Positions 54,503-64,000 of a DNA stretch of 64,000 bases are shown one piece after another (position 1 is the stretch's first letter; each line of letters starts with the position of its first letter). The position numbers and the translations under genes are program-made. Source of the stretch: Promicromonospora iranensis (lineage in GTDB: Bacteria > Actinomycetota > Actinomycetes > Actinomycetales > Cellulomonadaceae). The notes under the pieces are model-generated. The model searched no databases, was not told where the DNA came from, and worked only from the letters and a program-made list of their open reading frames with translations. The DNA lies in the NCBI RefSeq assembly GCF_028994805.1, contig NZ_JAJQQP010000011.1:219733-283732 (forward strand), written 5' to 3'.

Positions 54503-54543
54503 TCCGCCGAGGTAGTCATCTGGCGAATGGCTACCTCGGCGGA
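54503..54543. terminator. Hairpin with CTACCTCGGCGG arms between LCP 2 and purE
   Basis: The arms 54503-54515 and 54531-54543 are perfectly complementary with a 15-base loop; an outer pair, CTGACCAG (54479-54486) and CTGGTCAG (54546-54553), adds a second stem. It separates two convergent genes. Confidence 0.68.
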
Positions 54544-54549
54544 TACTGG

Positions 54550-55059
54550 TCAGAGCTGGGCGCGGAGCTTCGCGCCCTTCGCGTGCGCGACCTCGCTCAG
54601 CTCCGTCTGGAATGCCTCCATGCGCGCCCGCAGGGCCGCGGCGTCATCGCCCGCACCCGACGCGAGGATCCGCGCCGCGAGCAGGCCCGCGTTCCGTGCC
54701 CCGCCGATCGACACCGTCGCCACGGGCACGCCCGCCGGCATCTGCACGATCGACAGCAGCGAGTCCATGCCGTCCAGGTACTTCAGCGGCACCGGCACCC
54801 CGATCACGGGCAGCGGCGTCACCGACGCCAGCATGCCGGGCAGGTGCGCGGCGCCCCCCGCGCCTGCGATGATCACGCGCAGGCCGCGGCCCGCGGCCTG
54901 CCGGCCGTAGTCGATCATCTCGGTGGGCATGCGGTGCGCGGAGACGACGTCGACCTCGACCGGTACGTCGAACTCGCCCAGTGCCTCGGCCGCCGCCTGC
55001 ATGACGGGCCAGTCGGAGTCCGACCCCATCACGATGCCGACCTGCGGGTTGCTGCTCAT
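54550..55059 (-). CDS. purE: N5-carboxyaminoimidazole ribonucleotide mutase
   Basis: The 169-residue class I PurE converts N5-CAIR to CAIR in purine synthesis. Conserved motifs are [13 protein letters not shown] (8-20), VSAHRMP (39-45, catalytic His), [12 protein letters not shown] and [27 protein letters not shown] (in part). The start overlaps the purK stop (ATGA), so the two subunits are co-translated. Confidence 0.96.
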   Translation of the reverse strand: MSSNPQVGIVMGSDSDWPVMQAAAEALGEFDVPVEVDVVSAHRMPTEMIDYGRQAAGRGLRVIIAGAGGAAHLPGMLASVTPLPVIGVPVPLKYLDGMDSLLSIVQMPAGVPVATVSIGGARNAGLLAARILASGAGDDAAALRARMEAFQTELSEVAHAKGAKLRAQL

Positions 55060-56342
55060 CCGTTCACCTCTTCCTCGATGGTGTCGCCCCGCAGCAGCGC
55101 CGCCGCCGCGATCGCCCGACGCCGGACCTCGTCCAGGTCGTCGCCGCTCACGTTCACGTGGCCCAGCTTCCGGCCGGGCCGGACGTCCTTGCCGTACAAG
55201 TTCACGCGCGCCTCCGGGAAGGCCGCGAGCACGTCCGGGAGCGCGTCCGTGAGCTCGTCCAGCGTGGAGCCCAGCACGTTCGCCATGACGGTCCAGGTGG
55301 CAGTCGGCTCGGTAGCGCCCAGCGGCAGGTCCAGGACCGCGCGCAGGTGCTGCTCGAACTGGCTGGTCACGGCTCCGTCGATGGTCCAGTGACCGCTGTT
55401 GTGCGGGCGCATCGCGAGCTCGTTGACCAGCACCGTCGGCGCCCCGCCCGGCCCCGCGACCTCGAACATCTCGATGGCCAGCACGCCGGTGACGTCGAGC
55501 CCTTCGGCGACCGCCGTCGCGATCTCGCGCGCCCGGGCGTCGAGCTCCGCGGACAGGCCGGGCGCGGGCGCGACCACCTCCGAGCACACGCCGTCCCGCT
55601 GCACCGACTCCACGACGGGCCAGGCCCGCACCTCGCCCGACGGGCGCCGGGCCACCAGCGCGGCCAGCTCCCGTGTGAACGGCACCTTCTCCTCGACGAG
55701 GAGCTGCGGACCGCCGTCGGCCACCGCGGCGAACCAGTCGGCGACGTCGTCCGGGGACGAGACCACGCGGACACCCTTGCCGTCGTAGCCACCGCGGGAG
55801 GTCTTCACGACGGCGCTGCCACCCACCTCGTCGAGGAAGGCGGCCAGGACGGCGCGCCCCGCCCCGGGCGACGATGTGGGCAGCGGCGCCCATCGCGGGC
55901 ACGGCACGTCCAGCTCCGTGAGCCGTTGACGCATGACGATCTTGTCCTGCGCCTGGACCAGCGCGTGCGGGCCGGGCCGCACCGGCGTCCCGTGCTCGAT
56001 GAGGTCCGTGAGCAGGTCGTTCGGCACGTGCTCGTGCTCGAACGTCAGCACGGAGGCGGGTCGGCCGGCGTCGGGCGCGATGAGCGAGCGGATCGCTGCC
56101 TCGTCGGACGCCGCGCCCACGGGCGTGTCGGTCACGACCTGCGCCGCCGACGAGGCCGGGTCCTCCACCAGGACGCGCAGCCGGATGCCCAGCCCGCCGG
56201 CGGCCGGCGACATCATGCGGGCCAGCTGGCCTCCCCCGACCACCGCCACGACAGGCGGTCCCGCGGGGGACGCGGCGGCGCCGGACGGCTCACCAGAGGA
56301 CGAAGGCCGGTCGGCCGGAAGGGAATCGAGTGTTGCGCTCAC
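55056..56342 (-). CDS. purK: N5-carboxyaminoimidazole ribonucleotide synthase
   Basis: The 428-residue ATP-grasp enzyme carboxylates AIR with bicarbonate and ATP to N5-CAIR. Motifs include [49 protein letters not shown] and [18 protein letters not shown] disordered N-terminus of about 28 residues precedes the core. GTG 56342 lies eight bases after TAGGCT, which itself overlaps the stop region of the sensor kinase gene. Confidence 0.96.
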   Translation of the reverse strand: MSATLDSLPADRPSSSGEPSGAAASPAGPPVVAVVGGGQLARMMSPAAGGLGIRLRVLVEDPASSAAQVVTDTPVGAASDEAAIRSLIAPDAGRPASVLTFEHEHVPNDLLTDLIEHGTPVRPGPHALVQAQDKIVMRQRLTELDVPCPRWAPLPTSSPGAGRAVLAAFLDEVGGSAVVKTSRGGYDGKGVRVVSSPDDVADWFAAVADGGPQLLVEEKVPFTRELAALVARRPSGEVRAWPVVESVQRDGVCSEVVAPAPGLSAELDARAREIATAVAEGLDVTGVLAIEMFEVAGPGGAPTVLVNELAMRPHNSGHWTIDGAVTSQFEQHLRAVLDLPLGATEPTATWTVMANVLGSTLDELTDALPDVLAAFPEARVNLYGKDVRPGRKLGHVNVSGDDLDEVRRRAIAAAALLRGDTIEEEVNG

Positions 56343-56350
56343 GTCGGTGA

Positions 56351-56356
56351 AGCCTA
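56351..56356 (-). promoter_or_regulatory. -10 hexamer TAGGCT, near-leaderless start for purK
   Basis: TAGGCT, eight bases, then GTG 56342; the hexamer touches the end of the upstream kinase gene, so purKE has its own promoter. Confidence 0.45.
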
Positions 56357-57709
56357 CCGGCGGCCGCGGCCCTTCTTCTGGCCGAAGCTGGAGATCTTCG
56401 ACCCCACCGGCAGCACCTGGTGCGGGTCGAGCGTCTTGGGCACGCCCGAGAGGAACACGGAGAACACCGGCGGGGTGCGCTGGGTGAGCTGGAGGTTTCC
56501 GCCGTCGGCCGCCACGAGATCCTTGGCCAGGGCGAGCCCGAGGCCCGTCCCCGCGCCCGACGTGACACCGCGGTCGAAGATCTTGCCCTGCATGTCCTCG
56601 GGCACACCCGCCCCCTCGTCCATGACCTCGATGGCCATGGCACCGCGCTGACCCTCACGGATCCGCAGGGTGGTGGTGCCGTCACCGTGCTTGAGCGAGT
56701 TCTCCAGGAGGGTGGACAGCACCTGCGCGAGGGCGCCCGGGGTGGCCAGGACGCGGGCGCCGCCCGAGTCCTCGACGTTCAGGTGCCGGCCCGCTCGCTC
56801 GAAGGACTCCCGCCACTCCTCCTCCTGCTGGAGGAAGACGACGGCGACGTCGACGGACTCGGTGGTGCCGCCCTGGGCGCGCCGCGACCGGGACAGCAGG
56901 TCGTCGACGACGCCGACCAGACGCTCCACCTGCTCGAGCGAGATCCGGGCCTCCTCCTGCACGTCCGGTTCGCTGGAGGTGAGCGTGATCTCCTCCAGGC
57001 GCATCGTCAGTGCCGTGAGCGGGGTCCGGAGCTGGTGCGAGGCGTCGGACGTGAACTGTCTCTCCACGGCCAGCCGCGCCGCCAGCCGGTCCGAGCTGCG
57101 GGCCAGCTCGGCCGCGACCAGGTCGATCTCCTCCACCCCGGACGGGTCCAGCCGTGGACGCACCTGTCCCGCGCCCAGCTGTTCGGCCGACGCCGCGAGG
57201 TACACGAAGGGTTGTGCCAGCCGGTTGGCCTGCCAGGCCGCCGTGACGGCGCCCGCGGCGAACGCGCCCACGCTGCCGAACACGACGAGCACCACGACGT
57301 TGATCGCCTTGATGTACGCCGGCCAGGCCGAGACGGAGACCAGCACACCCACGACCGGCTGTGACTCGGAGATCAAGCCTCGTTCGATCGTCGCGCCGGT
57401 GACCGGTTCGCCCGAGGTCAGCTGCTCCCCGTTGGGCTGGTTCACCGTCACGTAGGCGACGATGTCCGTGTCCTGCGGTTGCACCGCCCGGTCCAGCACC
57501 GACTGGTCGACGAAGCCGGCCTCGGCGGCGGAACGGTTGCGCTCGTACGAGTTGACGGAGGAGGCCAGGAGGTCCTGCGCCCGGGTCTCTACTCGCTGGA
57601 CTTCCTGGCCGTAGATGTACCGGGCACCGAAGATCGCGAGCGGGATGCCCAGGAGCAGGACGGCGACCGCAACCGCGGCGATCGTCGCCTGCAGCACGCG
57701 GGCGCGCAT
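56354..57709 (-). CDS. OmpR-system sensor histidine kinase
   Basis: The 451-residue kinase has a helix at 7-30, an outer sensor region of about 110 residues (about 32-130), a second helix (about 137-162), a HAMP-like linker, the H-box FTSDASHQLRTPL (near 225), N-box LENSLKHG, and the G-boxes DEGAGVP and GTGLGLALAK. A basic tail (KKGRGRR) ends the protein. ATG 57709 lies four bases after the regulator stop, so the two are co-transcribed. The signal is unknown; a periplasmic-side or envelope cue is likely from the outer domain. Confidence 0.92.
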   Translation of the reverse strand: MRARVLQATIAAVAVAVLLLGIPLAIFGARYIYGQEVQRVETRAQDLLASSVNSYERNRSAAEAGFVDQSVLDRAVQPQDTDIVAYVTVNQPNGEQLTSGEPVTGATIERGLISESQPVVGVLVSVSAWPAYIKAINVVVLVVFGSVGAFAAGAVTAAWQANRLAQPFVYLAASAEQLGAGQVRPRLDPSGVEEIDLVAAELARSSDRLAARLAVERQFTSDASHQLRTPLTALTMRLEEITLTSSEPDVQEEARISLEQVERLVGVVDDLLSRSRRAQGGTTESVDVAVVFLQQEEEWRESFERAGRHLNVEDSGGARVLATPGALAQVLSTLLENSLKHGDGTTTLRIREGQRGAMAIEVMDEGAGVPEDMQGKIFDRGVTSGAGTGLGLALAKDLVAADGGNLQLTQRTPPVFSVFLSGVPKTLDPHQVLPVGSKISSFGQKKGRGRR

Positions 57710-57713
57710 CTGG

Positions 57714-58397
<684 letters not shown>

Positions 58398-58403
58398 TTC
58401 GCC

Positions 58404-58409
58404 ATCGTA
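58404..58409 (-). promoter_or_regulatory. -10 hexamer TACGAT, leaderless start for OmpR-type regulator
   Basis: TACGAT, then GGCGAA, then ATG 58397. Confidence 0.5.
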
Positions 58410-58456
58410 GGGCATAACCGACGCTCTGGCGCTACCCGGGCACACGCGGGACGACC

Positions 58457-58482
58457 GCTCTACCGAATCCTTTCGGTAGAGC
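58457..58482. promoter_or_regulatory. 11-bp inverted repeat between divergent two-component operons
   Basis: GCTCTACCGAA (58457-58467) and its inverted copy (58472-58482) lie about midway between the two leaderless -10 elements. The position suits a regulator-binding site serving both operons; a terminator is unlikely because both flanking genes start here. Confidence 0.45.
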
Positions 58483-58536
58483 TGGCCATGGCGCAAGTGC
58501 TACCACGGTATGACGCGCCCTCACAAGGGTTCAACC

Positions 58537-58542
58537 TACTCT
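58537..58542 (+). promoter_or_regulatory. -10 hexamer TACTCT, leaderless start for NarL-type kinase
   Basis: TACTCT is followed by seven bases and ATG 58550. Confidence 0.5.
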
Positions 58543-58549
58543 GACCTGC

Positions 58550-60148
58550 ATGGGTTGGTACGAGCGGTGGGCACGGTGGTCCGAGCGGTATCGGTTCCTC
58601 ATGGACCTCGCTCTGACGGTGCTGTGCACCCTGATCGTGGTGGTGACCGCGGGGGACGCGGGCCCTTACTACCTCACCTCCATCGAGGCCGCCCTGATCT
58701 CGGCCGCGGTGGTCGCACCGCTCGCCTGGTGCCGCACCCGCCCGGTCTCCTCGTGCATCGCCGTCTTCGTGGCGTGCATGGTGCAGATGATCGGCTTCAG
58801 CGTCTCCCTGCTGCTGCCCGCCAACCTGGCCGTGCTGGTATCGATGTACTGCATCACGGTCTACGGGCCCCGCTGGGCCTACCTGATGGCGTGCGGGATG
58901 GCCGTGGTCGGCCCGCTCACCCTGGGCGCGCTGATGTGGTTCCGGATCGACGCGTCCTACGCAGCCGATCCTGCCCCGACCATCGGCATGGTCGTGCTGG
59001 TCATGACCTTGTTGGCCTGCTCGTTCGCGTTCGGCCTCGTACGCCGGTCCCGACGCACGATGCTCGTGGCCATGCGTGAGCGTGCCGAGCGCCTCGAGAT
59101 CGAGCGCGACCAGCAGGCGCAGATCGCGACCGCCGCCGAGCGGTCGCGCATCGCACGCGAGATGCACGACATCGTCGCCCACTCCCTGTCGGTGGTCATC
59201 GCCCAGGCCGACGGCGGCCGGTATGCCGCGGCCTCCGACCTGGCGGCCGCCGAGCGAACCCTCGGCACCATCGCCGAGACCGGCCGCGCGGCGCTGGCCG
59301 ACATGCGACGCCTGCTCGGGGTGCTGCGGGAGGACCAGCCCAGCGCCACCACGCCGCTGGGCCTGGTGGCGCCGGACGCCGCCCCCCGCCGGGGCACGAC
59401 GGCGACCCGGGCACCGTCCGGCGCGAATCGTGGCGGCCTGGTGGCCGGCGCCGGCGGCACGGGAGCCACCCGGCCGGCCACCGCGCCGCCGTCGGGCGGC
59501 GCGGCGCCCTTGCGGCCCCAGCCCGACACCGGCGACATCAGCAGCCTGGTCGAGCAGGCACGCGCCGACGGCCTGCGGGTCTCGTGGGCCCGGGTCGGCG
59601 TCGAGCGGCGTCTGCCCCCCGGCGTGGGACTCACCCTGTACCGGGTGTGCCAGGAGGCGCTCACCAACGTGCGCAAGCACGCGGGACCGCGGCCCGCCGT
59701 CACCGTCCTGCTGCGCTGGGGCGAGGGCGAGGTGGAGCTGCGGGTGGAGGACGACGGCCGCGGCCTGGCCGCCGACGATTCCTCCGGCCCGGACGACCCC
59801 GTGCCCACCGCCGGGTACGGTCTGCTCGGGATGCGCGAGCGGGCCGAGATGTTCGGCGGGACGCTCACCGCCGGGCCACGCAGGGGCGGCGGATTCTCCG
59901 TGCGGTTCGTCGTGCCCATCCCGCGGGCGTCGACCGTCGTCTCGAACACGTCCCCCGACACGATGCCGGCCGCGGTGTCAGACACGATGCCCGACGCCGT
60001 CCCGGACGCGGCGCCGTACGACCTGCGCGACGACGAGCCGAAGCACATCGCCGGCTCTGGCGGTCCCGGCGCGTCGCCCGGGCCGCGTGCCGGCCACACC
60101 GGCCCCACGAACCACGCCGACCAGAACGACACACGAGGAGCACGATGA
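58550..60148 (+). CDS. NarL-system sensor histidine kinase (HisKA_3)
   Basis: The 532-residue kinase has four or five N-terminal helices (about 15-165) with hardly any outer domain, a dimerisation helix with the phospho-accepting H206 in EMHDIVAHSLSVVIAQ, and an ATPase domain with VCQEALTNVRKHA, DDGRGL and GYGLLGMRERAEMFGG. An Ala/Gly/Pro-rich insert (about 265-320) splits the dimerisation and ATPase domains, and the last 75 residues are disordered. It is coupled to its regulator by ATGA. Such kinases often sense membrane stress or control a neighbouring ABC exporter, which follows here. Confidence 0.93.
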   Translation: MGWYERWARWSERYRFLMDLALTVLCTLIVVVTAGDAGPYYLTSIEAALISAAVVAPLAWCRTRPVSSCIAVFVACMVQMIGFSVSLLLPANLAVLVSMYCITVYGPRWAYLMACGMAVVGPLTLGALMWFRIDASYAADPAPTIGMVVLVMTLLACSFAFGLVRRSRRTMLVAMRERAERLEIERDQQAQIATAAERSRIAREMHDIVAHSLSVVIAQADGGRYAAASDLAAAERTLGTIAETGRAALADMRRLLGVLREDQPSATTPLGLVAPDAAPRRGTTATRAPSGANRGGLVAGAGGTGATRPATAPPSGGAAPLRPQPDTGDISSLVEQARADGLRVSWARVGVERRLPPGVGLTLYRVCQEALTNVRKHAGPRPAVTVLLRWGEGEVELRVEDDGRGLAADDSSGPDDPVPTAGYGLLGMRERAEMFGGTLTAGPRRGGGFSVRFVVPIPRASTVVSNTSPDTMPAAVSDTMPDAVPDAAPYDLRDDEPKHIAGSGGPGASPGPRAGHTGPTNHADQNDTRGAR

Positions 60149-60852
60149 CCTACGCCCCCGGCGGAACCCACGGACCGGTGCGCGTCGCGCTCGTCGACGA
60201 CCAGCCGCTCGTCCGCGCGGGCCTGCGCATGGTGATCGACTCCCAGCCGGACCTGGAGGTGGTGGTCGAGGCCGACGACGGTCGCGACGCACTGCGCCGG
60301 CTGGCCGTCACGGCGTCCGACGTCGTGCTGATGGACGTGCGCATGCCCGGGATGGACGGCCTCTCCGCCACCCGTGCGCTCCTGTCCGACGGCGGCGCCG
60401 CGGCGGCGGGCGACCCCCGCGTCGTCGTGCTGACGACGTTCGACCTGGACGAGTACGTGCTCGACGCGATCCGGGCCGGGGCCAGCGGCTTCCTGCTCAA
60501 GGACGCTCAGCCGGAGGAGCTGCTGACGGCGATCCGCACCGTGCACCAGGGCGACGCGGTGATCGCCCCGTCCTCCACGCGCCGGCTCATGGAGCGGCTG
60601 GTCACGGCGCTGCCGCCCGACGAGGCGGCCGGCCCCCAGGAGGCGCTCGCCGGGCTGACCAGCCGCGAGCGCGAGGTGCTCGTGCTCATGGCACGGGGCC
60701 GGTCCAACACGGAGATCGCCGGGGACCTGTTCGTGGCCGAGGCCACGGTCAAGACACACGTGGGGCGCATCCTGTCCAAGCTCGACGCCCGCGACCGGGT
60801 GCAGGCCGTCGTCACCGCGTACGAGACCGGCCTGGTCCGTCCCGGCTCCTGA
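60145..60852 (+). CDS. NarL/LuxR-family response regulator
   Basis: The 235-residue regulator has a receiver domain with D64 (VVLMDVRMPGMDG) and a K motif (GFLLKDAQ), and a C-terminal LuxR helix-turn-helix (LTSREREVLVLMARG, SNTEIAGDLFVAEATVKTHV). Its start overlaps the kinase stop. By gene order it may control the ABC exporter at 61113-64000, although that operon is on the opposite strand. Confidence 0.95.
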   Translation: MTYAPGGTHGPVRVALVDDQPLVRAGLRMVIDSQPDLEVVVEADDGRDALRRLAVTASDVVLMDVRMPGMDGLSATRALLSDGGAAAAGDPRVVVLTTFDLDEYVLDAIRAGASGFLLKDAQPEELLTAIRTVHQGDAVIAPSSTRRLMERLVTALPPDEAAGPQEALAGLTSREREVLVLMARGRSNTEIAGDLFVAEATVKTHVGRILSKLDARDRVQAVVTAYETGLVRPGS

Positions 60853-60868
60853 CCTCGCGCGGGCCGGG

Positions 60869-60982
60869 TCAGACCGCCGCGAGCGCGGTGCTGACGACGA
60901 TCGCGATGCCCGCTGCGGCGAGCCGGCGGGCGCTGCGCCGCATCTGGCCCAGGGCCAGCCGGGCCGTGGGGGCGGTCAGCAC
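60869..60982 (-). pseudogene. Truncated copy of the FtsX permease N-terminus (37 codons)
   Basis: GTG 60982 opens a 37-codon frame whose product (ARLALGQMRRSARRLAAAGI and so on) closely matches the first residues of the permease encoded from 63713 (ARLTLGQMRRSAGRLASAGI), then stops at TGA 60869-60871 inside the first helix. AGGG lies just upstream of the GTG. It lies downstream of the intact permease gene in the same orientation. It looks like the remains of a second permease or of a partial duplication; a functional micropeptide is possible but less likely. Confidence 0.7.
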
Positions 60983-61078
60983 GCGGAGCCCTGCGGACTC
61001 GTCGGGACGTGCGCGGTGGTGTCCACGAGATCTCCTCCGAGTCGCTGTGCAGGCTGCCGCGTGCTGACCGGTACTGCT

Positions 61079-61116
61079 GTCGAGCTACCTCCGTCGAGCT
61101 ACCTCCGTCGAGCTAC
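61079..61116. repeat. 14-bp direct repeats at the permease 3' end
   Basis: GTCGAGCTACCTCC occurs at 61079-61092 and 61093-61106, with a partial third copy (10 bp) at 61107-61116 that includes the permease stop codon. It lies about 100 bp from the truncated permease copy, so it may mark the recombination that created it. Confidence 0.75.
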
Positions 61117-63713
61117 TCGGCCGCGAGCGCCGCCACGGGTCGGGTGCGGACGGCGGCCCGCGCCGGCACGACCGAGGCGACCAGGCCGGCCACGAGGGCC
61201 ACGCCGAGCACCACCGCGATGTCGGCCCACGGGACCACGAGCGGCACGTTGCCGATGGAGGACAGTGCCGTGGTGGCACCGGCCCAGCCGTACAGGAGGC
61301 CCAGCACGATGCCGAGCACGGCGCCGACACCGGCGATGAGCATCCCCTCGATGGCGAGCATGGTCCGCAGCTGTCCCTTCGAGAGCCCGATCGCCCGCAG
61401 CATGGCGTTCTCCCGGGTGCGCTCGATGACGGACAGCGACAGGGTGTTGGCCACGCCGATCAGGGCGATCACCACGGCGACGGCGAGCAGACCCACCACG
61501 ATCCCGAGGGCCACGTCGATCACCTGCTGGTAGCTCTGCCGCTGGACCACCGCGCCGGTCACCTCCACCACCTCCTCGGTGGTGGACACCTCGTCCTGCA
61601 CGGCGGCGAGCGTGTCGGCCACGTCCTGTCCCTCGGCGACGCTCGCCCAGACCCGGTTGGGCTCCAGGTCGGGGTAGATCGTCGCGAGGTCCTGCGGCAC
61701 GAGGAACGCGTACGCGTACTGGGCGTCCACCGTGACGACGTCGAGAGTCGTCTCACCGCCGGGGCCGGTCAGCGCGACCTCGTCGACGCCCTCGAACCCG
61801 TAGTTCTCGGCGACCGCCTCCGGGACGACGAGCGTCCCGGGCCGCAGCGCATCGAAGTCCTGCGGGGTGTTCACCACGTCGCGCAGCTGGTCCGGGGCCA
61901 CGGCGACCGCCGTGACCGCGATGTCCTCGTCGGTCGTGGTCAGCCACGCCTCGGTGACCGCGGCCGTCGACCGCAGCCCCTCGACGCTGTCGACGGCGGC
62001 GTTGACCGCACCCGGCATGGCGGCCATCTGGTCGCCGTCGTAGGTGGTGGTCGCGACGTCGACGTCGACGGGGAACTGGGCGTCGAGCTCGTTGTCCAGG
62101 GTGATGCGGGCGCTGGCGGCGCCCGTCGTCATCATGCCGACGAGGGTGACGCCGATGAGCAGCGCGGTGGAGGTGGCGGCGGTCCGGCGAGGGTTGCGGA
62201 GCGTGTTCGCCGCCGCGAGCCGGGCCGACGGTCCGGCCGCGCCCACGAGCCTGCCGATGCCGGCGGCGACCTTCGGCAGCCAGAACACCGAGCCGATGAT
62301 CACGCCGATCAGCGAGATGGACCCACCACCGACGGCGGCCAGGAGGCCGACCTCGAGGGCTCCCTGCGTGCCCTGCGAGACACCCAGGGCCATCGAGGCG
62401 AAGCCACCGACGGTCATGAGCGTCGCGAGGACCGCACGGAACCTGCCGGCACCCTTGCGCAGGGTCGGTGCGTCGGTCGGTCGGAGGGCGGCCAGGGGCG
62501 CCACACGGGAGGCGGCACGCGCCGGGGCGAGGGCGGCGACGAGCGTGACGAGGATGCCGACGGCGAGCGGCGCGATGAACACGGGCGCGCTCAGGGTGAT
62601 GCTCTCGGGCAGCGGCACACCGAGATCGAAGGCCGGGGCGACCATGAGGCCGCCCTGCACCAGCGCGGTGCCCAGGACGATACCGGCGAGAGACGCGAGG
62701 ATGCCGAGGATCGCCGCTTCCAGGAGGACGCTGCGGTAGAGCTGGCCGGTGTCCGCACCGACGCAGCGCAGCAGGGCAAGGGTGCGGGAGCGCTGCGCCA
62801 CGAGCACCTGGAAGGTGTTCGCGATGACGAGGCCTGCCACGACGAGCGCCACGGCGGCGAAGGCCATGACGAAGACGAGGAAGATCACGTCCTGGCCCCC
62901 GGACATGGTGGCCACCACCTGCTCGGCATGCTCCTCGGTGGTGGTGACTTCCGTGGCGGCGGGTACGGCGTCCGCGAGCGCGGTGCGCACCGCGTCGGCA
63001 GCGGCGGTGTCGTCGAGCGCGACGACGATCGTGCCGATGTCCGACGTCTCGGGCCCCGCCTCGTCGGTGCGCCACTGTGTGAACGTGGGCGCGCTCACGA
63101 CGGCGGCACCGCCCATCGCGCTGTAGGCGTCGAACGGGTCCTGCACGAGGCCGACCACCGTCAGCTTGTCGATGACCTCCTCGCCCTCGTAGGTCTCCGA
63201 GCCGTCCTCGAGCTTCGTCGGCTCGCTGTCCATGACCCAGCGGGAGGACGAGACGTCGTCACCGAGGCCGATGCCGAGACGTGTGGCGACGTCCTCGGGC
63301 AGCGCGATCTCGTCGCCGGTCGCCGGCCATTCGCCGTCGGACAGCTCCAGCGGTGTGAGCCGCGCGTCGGACGCCCCGCCGACGACGATCTGGAAGATCG
63401 ACCTTCCGGCGTGGTTGAGCTCTGTGTAGGTGGTCCCCTGGGCATCGGCGGCGGCAACGCCCTCGACTCCGCGGGCGGCCTCGACGTCGGCCTGGGTCAG
63501 CGACGCGGCGTCGTCGAAGACCACCAGGTCAGAGCTGGCGAGCCCCGCCGAGACCTGGGCGTACGTCGTCCGGGTGATGAGGTTGCCGGCGAGCAGCGTG
63601 GCGGCCACGAAGGCGGTGCCGATGGCGATGGCGATACCCGCCGACGCCAGCCGGCCCGCGCTGCGGCGCATCTGCCCCAGGGTGAGGCGGGCAGCGGGCA
63701 TGGAGCTGGCCAT
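61113..63713 (-). CDS. ABC exporter permease with two FtsX domains
   Basis: The 866-residue protein has a helix near the N-terminus (about 20-45), a large outer domain, a three-helix FtsX block (about 260-420), a second outer domain and another FtsX block at the C-terminus (VIALIGVANTLSLSVIERTRENAMLRAIG, in part; ending ARAAVRTRPVAALAAE). This is the layout of actinobacterial MacB-like/mechanotransmission exporters, which often remove peptides or lipids. ATG 63713 overlaps the ATPase TGA by one base; ATG 63701 is also possible. The short copy of its first 37 codons lies about 130 bp downstream. Confidence 0.92.
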   Translation of the reverse strand: MASSMPAARLTLGQMRRSAGRLASAGIAIAIGTAFVAATLLAGNLITRTTYAQVSAGLASSDLVVFDDAASLTQADVEAARGVEGVAAADAQGTTYTELNHAGRSIFQIVVGGASDARLTPLELSDGEWPATGDEIALPEDVATRLGIGLGDDVSSSRWVMDSEPTKLEDGSETYEGEEVIDKLTVVGLVQDPFDAYSAMGGAAVVSAPTFTQWRTDEAGPETSDIGTIVVALDDTAAADAVRTALADAVPAATEVTTTEEHAEQVVATMSGGQDVIFLVFVMAFAAVALVVAGLVIANTFQVLVAQRSRTLALLRCVGADTGQLYRSVLLEAAILGILASLAGIVLGTALVQGGLMVAPAFDLGVPLPESITLSAPVFIAPLAVGILVTLVAALAPARAASRVAPLAALRPTDAPTLRKGAGRFRAVLATLMTVGGFASMALGVSQGTQGALEVGLLAAVGGGSISLIGVIIGSVFWLPKVAAGIGRLVGAAGPSARLAAANTLRNPRRTAATSTALLIGVTLVGMMTTGAASARITLDNELDAQFPVDVDVATTTYDGDQMAAMPGAVNAAVDSVEGLRSTAAVTEAWLTTTDEDIAVTAVAVAPDQLRDVVNTPQDFDALRPGTLVVPEAVAENYGFEGVDEVALTGPGGETTLDVVTVDAQYAYAFLVPQDLATIYPDLEPNRVWASVAEGQDVADTLAAVQDEVSTTEEVVEVTGAVVQRQSYQQVIDVALGIVVGLLAVAVVIALIGVANTLSLSVIERTRENAMLRAIGLSKGQLRTMLAIEGMLIAGVGAVLGIVLGLLYGWAGATTALSSIGNVPLVVPWADIAVVLGVALVAGLVASVVPARAAVRTRPVAALAAE

Positions 63714-64000
63714 CAGGCGCCCGCCCCGCTGGTCGCGCTGCCCGTGGCGACGTCGGGCTCGAGGGTGCGCAGAGCATCGAGACCAGCCATCGCGGACTCC
63801 GGCGTCGGGTCACTGATATCACCCGCGATCCGGCCATCAGCGATCAGCACCACACGATCCGCATACGCCGCAGCAGACGGGTCATGCGTGACCATGATGA
63901 TCGTACGACCCAGCTCCCGCACCGAACGACGCAGGAACGACAACACCTCCGCACCCGAACGCGAGTCCAGGTTCCCCGTCGGCTCGTCCGCAAACACCAC
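63713..64000 (-). CDS. ABC exporter ATP-binding protein (3' part; 5' end outside window)
   Basis: Only the C-terminal ~95 residues are inside the window. Walker B and D-loop are visible as VFADEPTGNLDS and the H-loop as MVTHD, followed by SAAAYADRVVLIADGRI, the standard LolD/MacB-type ending. The gene continues beyond base 64000. It overlaps the permease start by one base, so the two form an operon. Confidence 0.93.
   Translation of the reverse strand: MVFADEPTGNLDSRSGAEVLSFLRRSVRELGRTIIMVTHDPSAAAYADRVVLIADGRIAGDISDPTPESAMAGLDALRTLEPDVATGSATSGAGA

Overview
The window is uniformly GC-rich, densely coding DNA from an actinobacterium. The marker genes (a WhiB2-type regulator, two LytR-CpsA-Psr ligases, a TIGR03089 protein, DUF3499 and DUF5719 proteins, many GTG starts and apparently leaderless promoters) fit the order Micrococcales, perhaps Cellulomonadaceae or Promicromonosporaceae. 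That placement is inferred from gene content, not tested. I see no tRNA, rRNA, CRISPR array, insertion sequence or prophage.

Region 1 (1-8249) is a surface-modification segment. It holds a partial membrane acyltransferase, a secreted CHAP-domain hydrolase with LGFP-like repeats, and two large acyltransferase-SGNH proteins that flank a secreted subtilisin-like protease.

Region 2 (8444-14119) makes and recycles activated sulfate: cysN, cysD and cysQ on the minus strand, diverging from a TauE/SafE sulfur-anion permease and a CysC APS kinase with an N-terminal extension. No PAPS or sulfite reductase is present in the window. Region 3 (14159-28974) looks like a nonulosonic (sialic)-acid glycopolymer locus. 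It has an ABC exporter pair, a polysialyltransferase-like protein and a partner glycosyltransferase, a GT2 enzyme, a NeuB that ends before the SAF domain, a CMP-nonulosonate synthetase fused to a KdsC-like HAD phosphatase, two pyruvyltransferase-family proteins, a single protein joining a GT42 sialyltransferase domain to a GT8 domain, and a PAPS-type sulfotransferase. Taken together, regions 2 and 3 suggest a sulfated, possibly pyruvylated, nonulosonic-acid-containing capsule or teichulosonic-acid-like polymer. This is the most interesting system in the window.

Region 4 (29058-35967) has a secreted PGRP-type amidase diverging from a SpoIID-domain protein, then a Trm112-like protein, phosphomannomutase (manB), mannose-6-phosphate isomerase (manA) and a DUF3499 protein. 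Region 5 (36019-44036) is a lipid-linked glycosylation module: a flippase-like membrane protein, GT4, GT2 and three multi-spanning GT39/DUF2142-type proteins. It sits inside what is usually a compact actinobacterial block (manB - DUF3499 - metallopeptidase - DUF5719 - GT2 - whiB2), which resumes at 44159-50286. Region 6 (50647-56342) has TIGR03089, two LCP ligases that could attach glycopolymers to peptidoglycan, and purK-purE. Region 7 (56354-64000) has an OmpR-type two-component pair diverging from a NarL-type pair, followed by an FtsX/MacB-like ABC exporter that is cut by the window edge and a short degenerate copy of that permease's first 37 codons.

Most convergent gene pairs are separated by perfect GC-rich hairpins. 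At least twelve genes have a TANNNT -10 hexamer ending 6-8 nt before the start codon, which suggests leaderless mRNAs.
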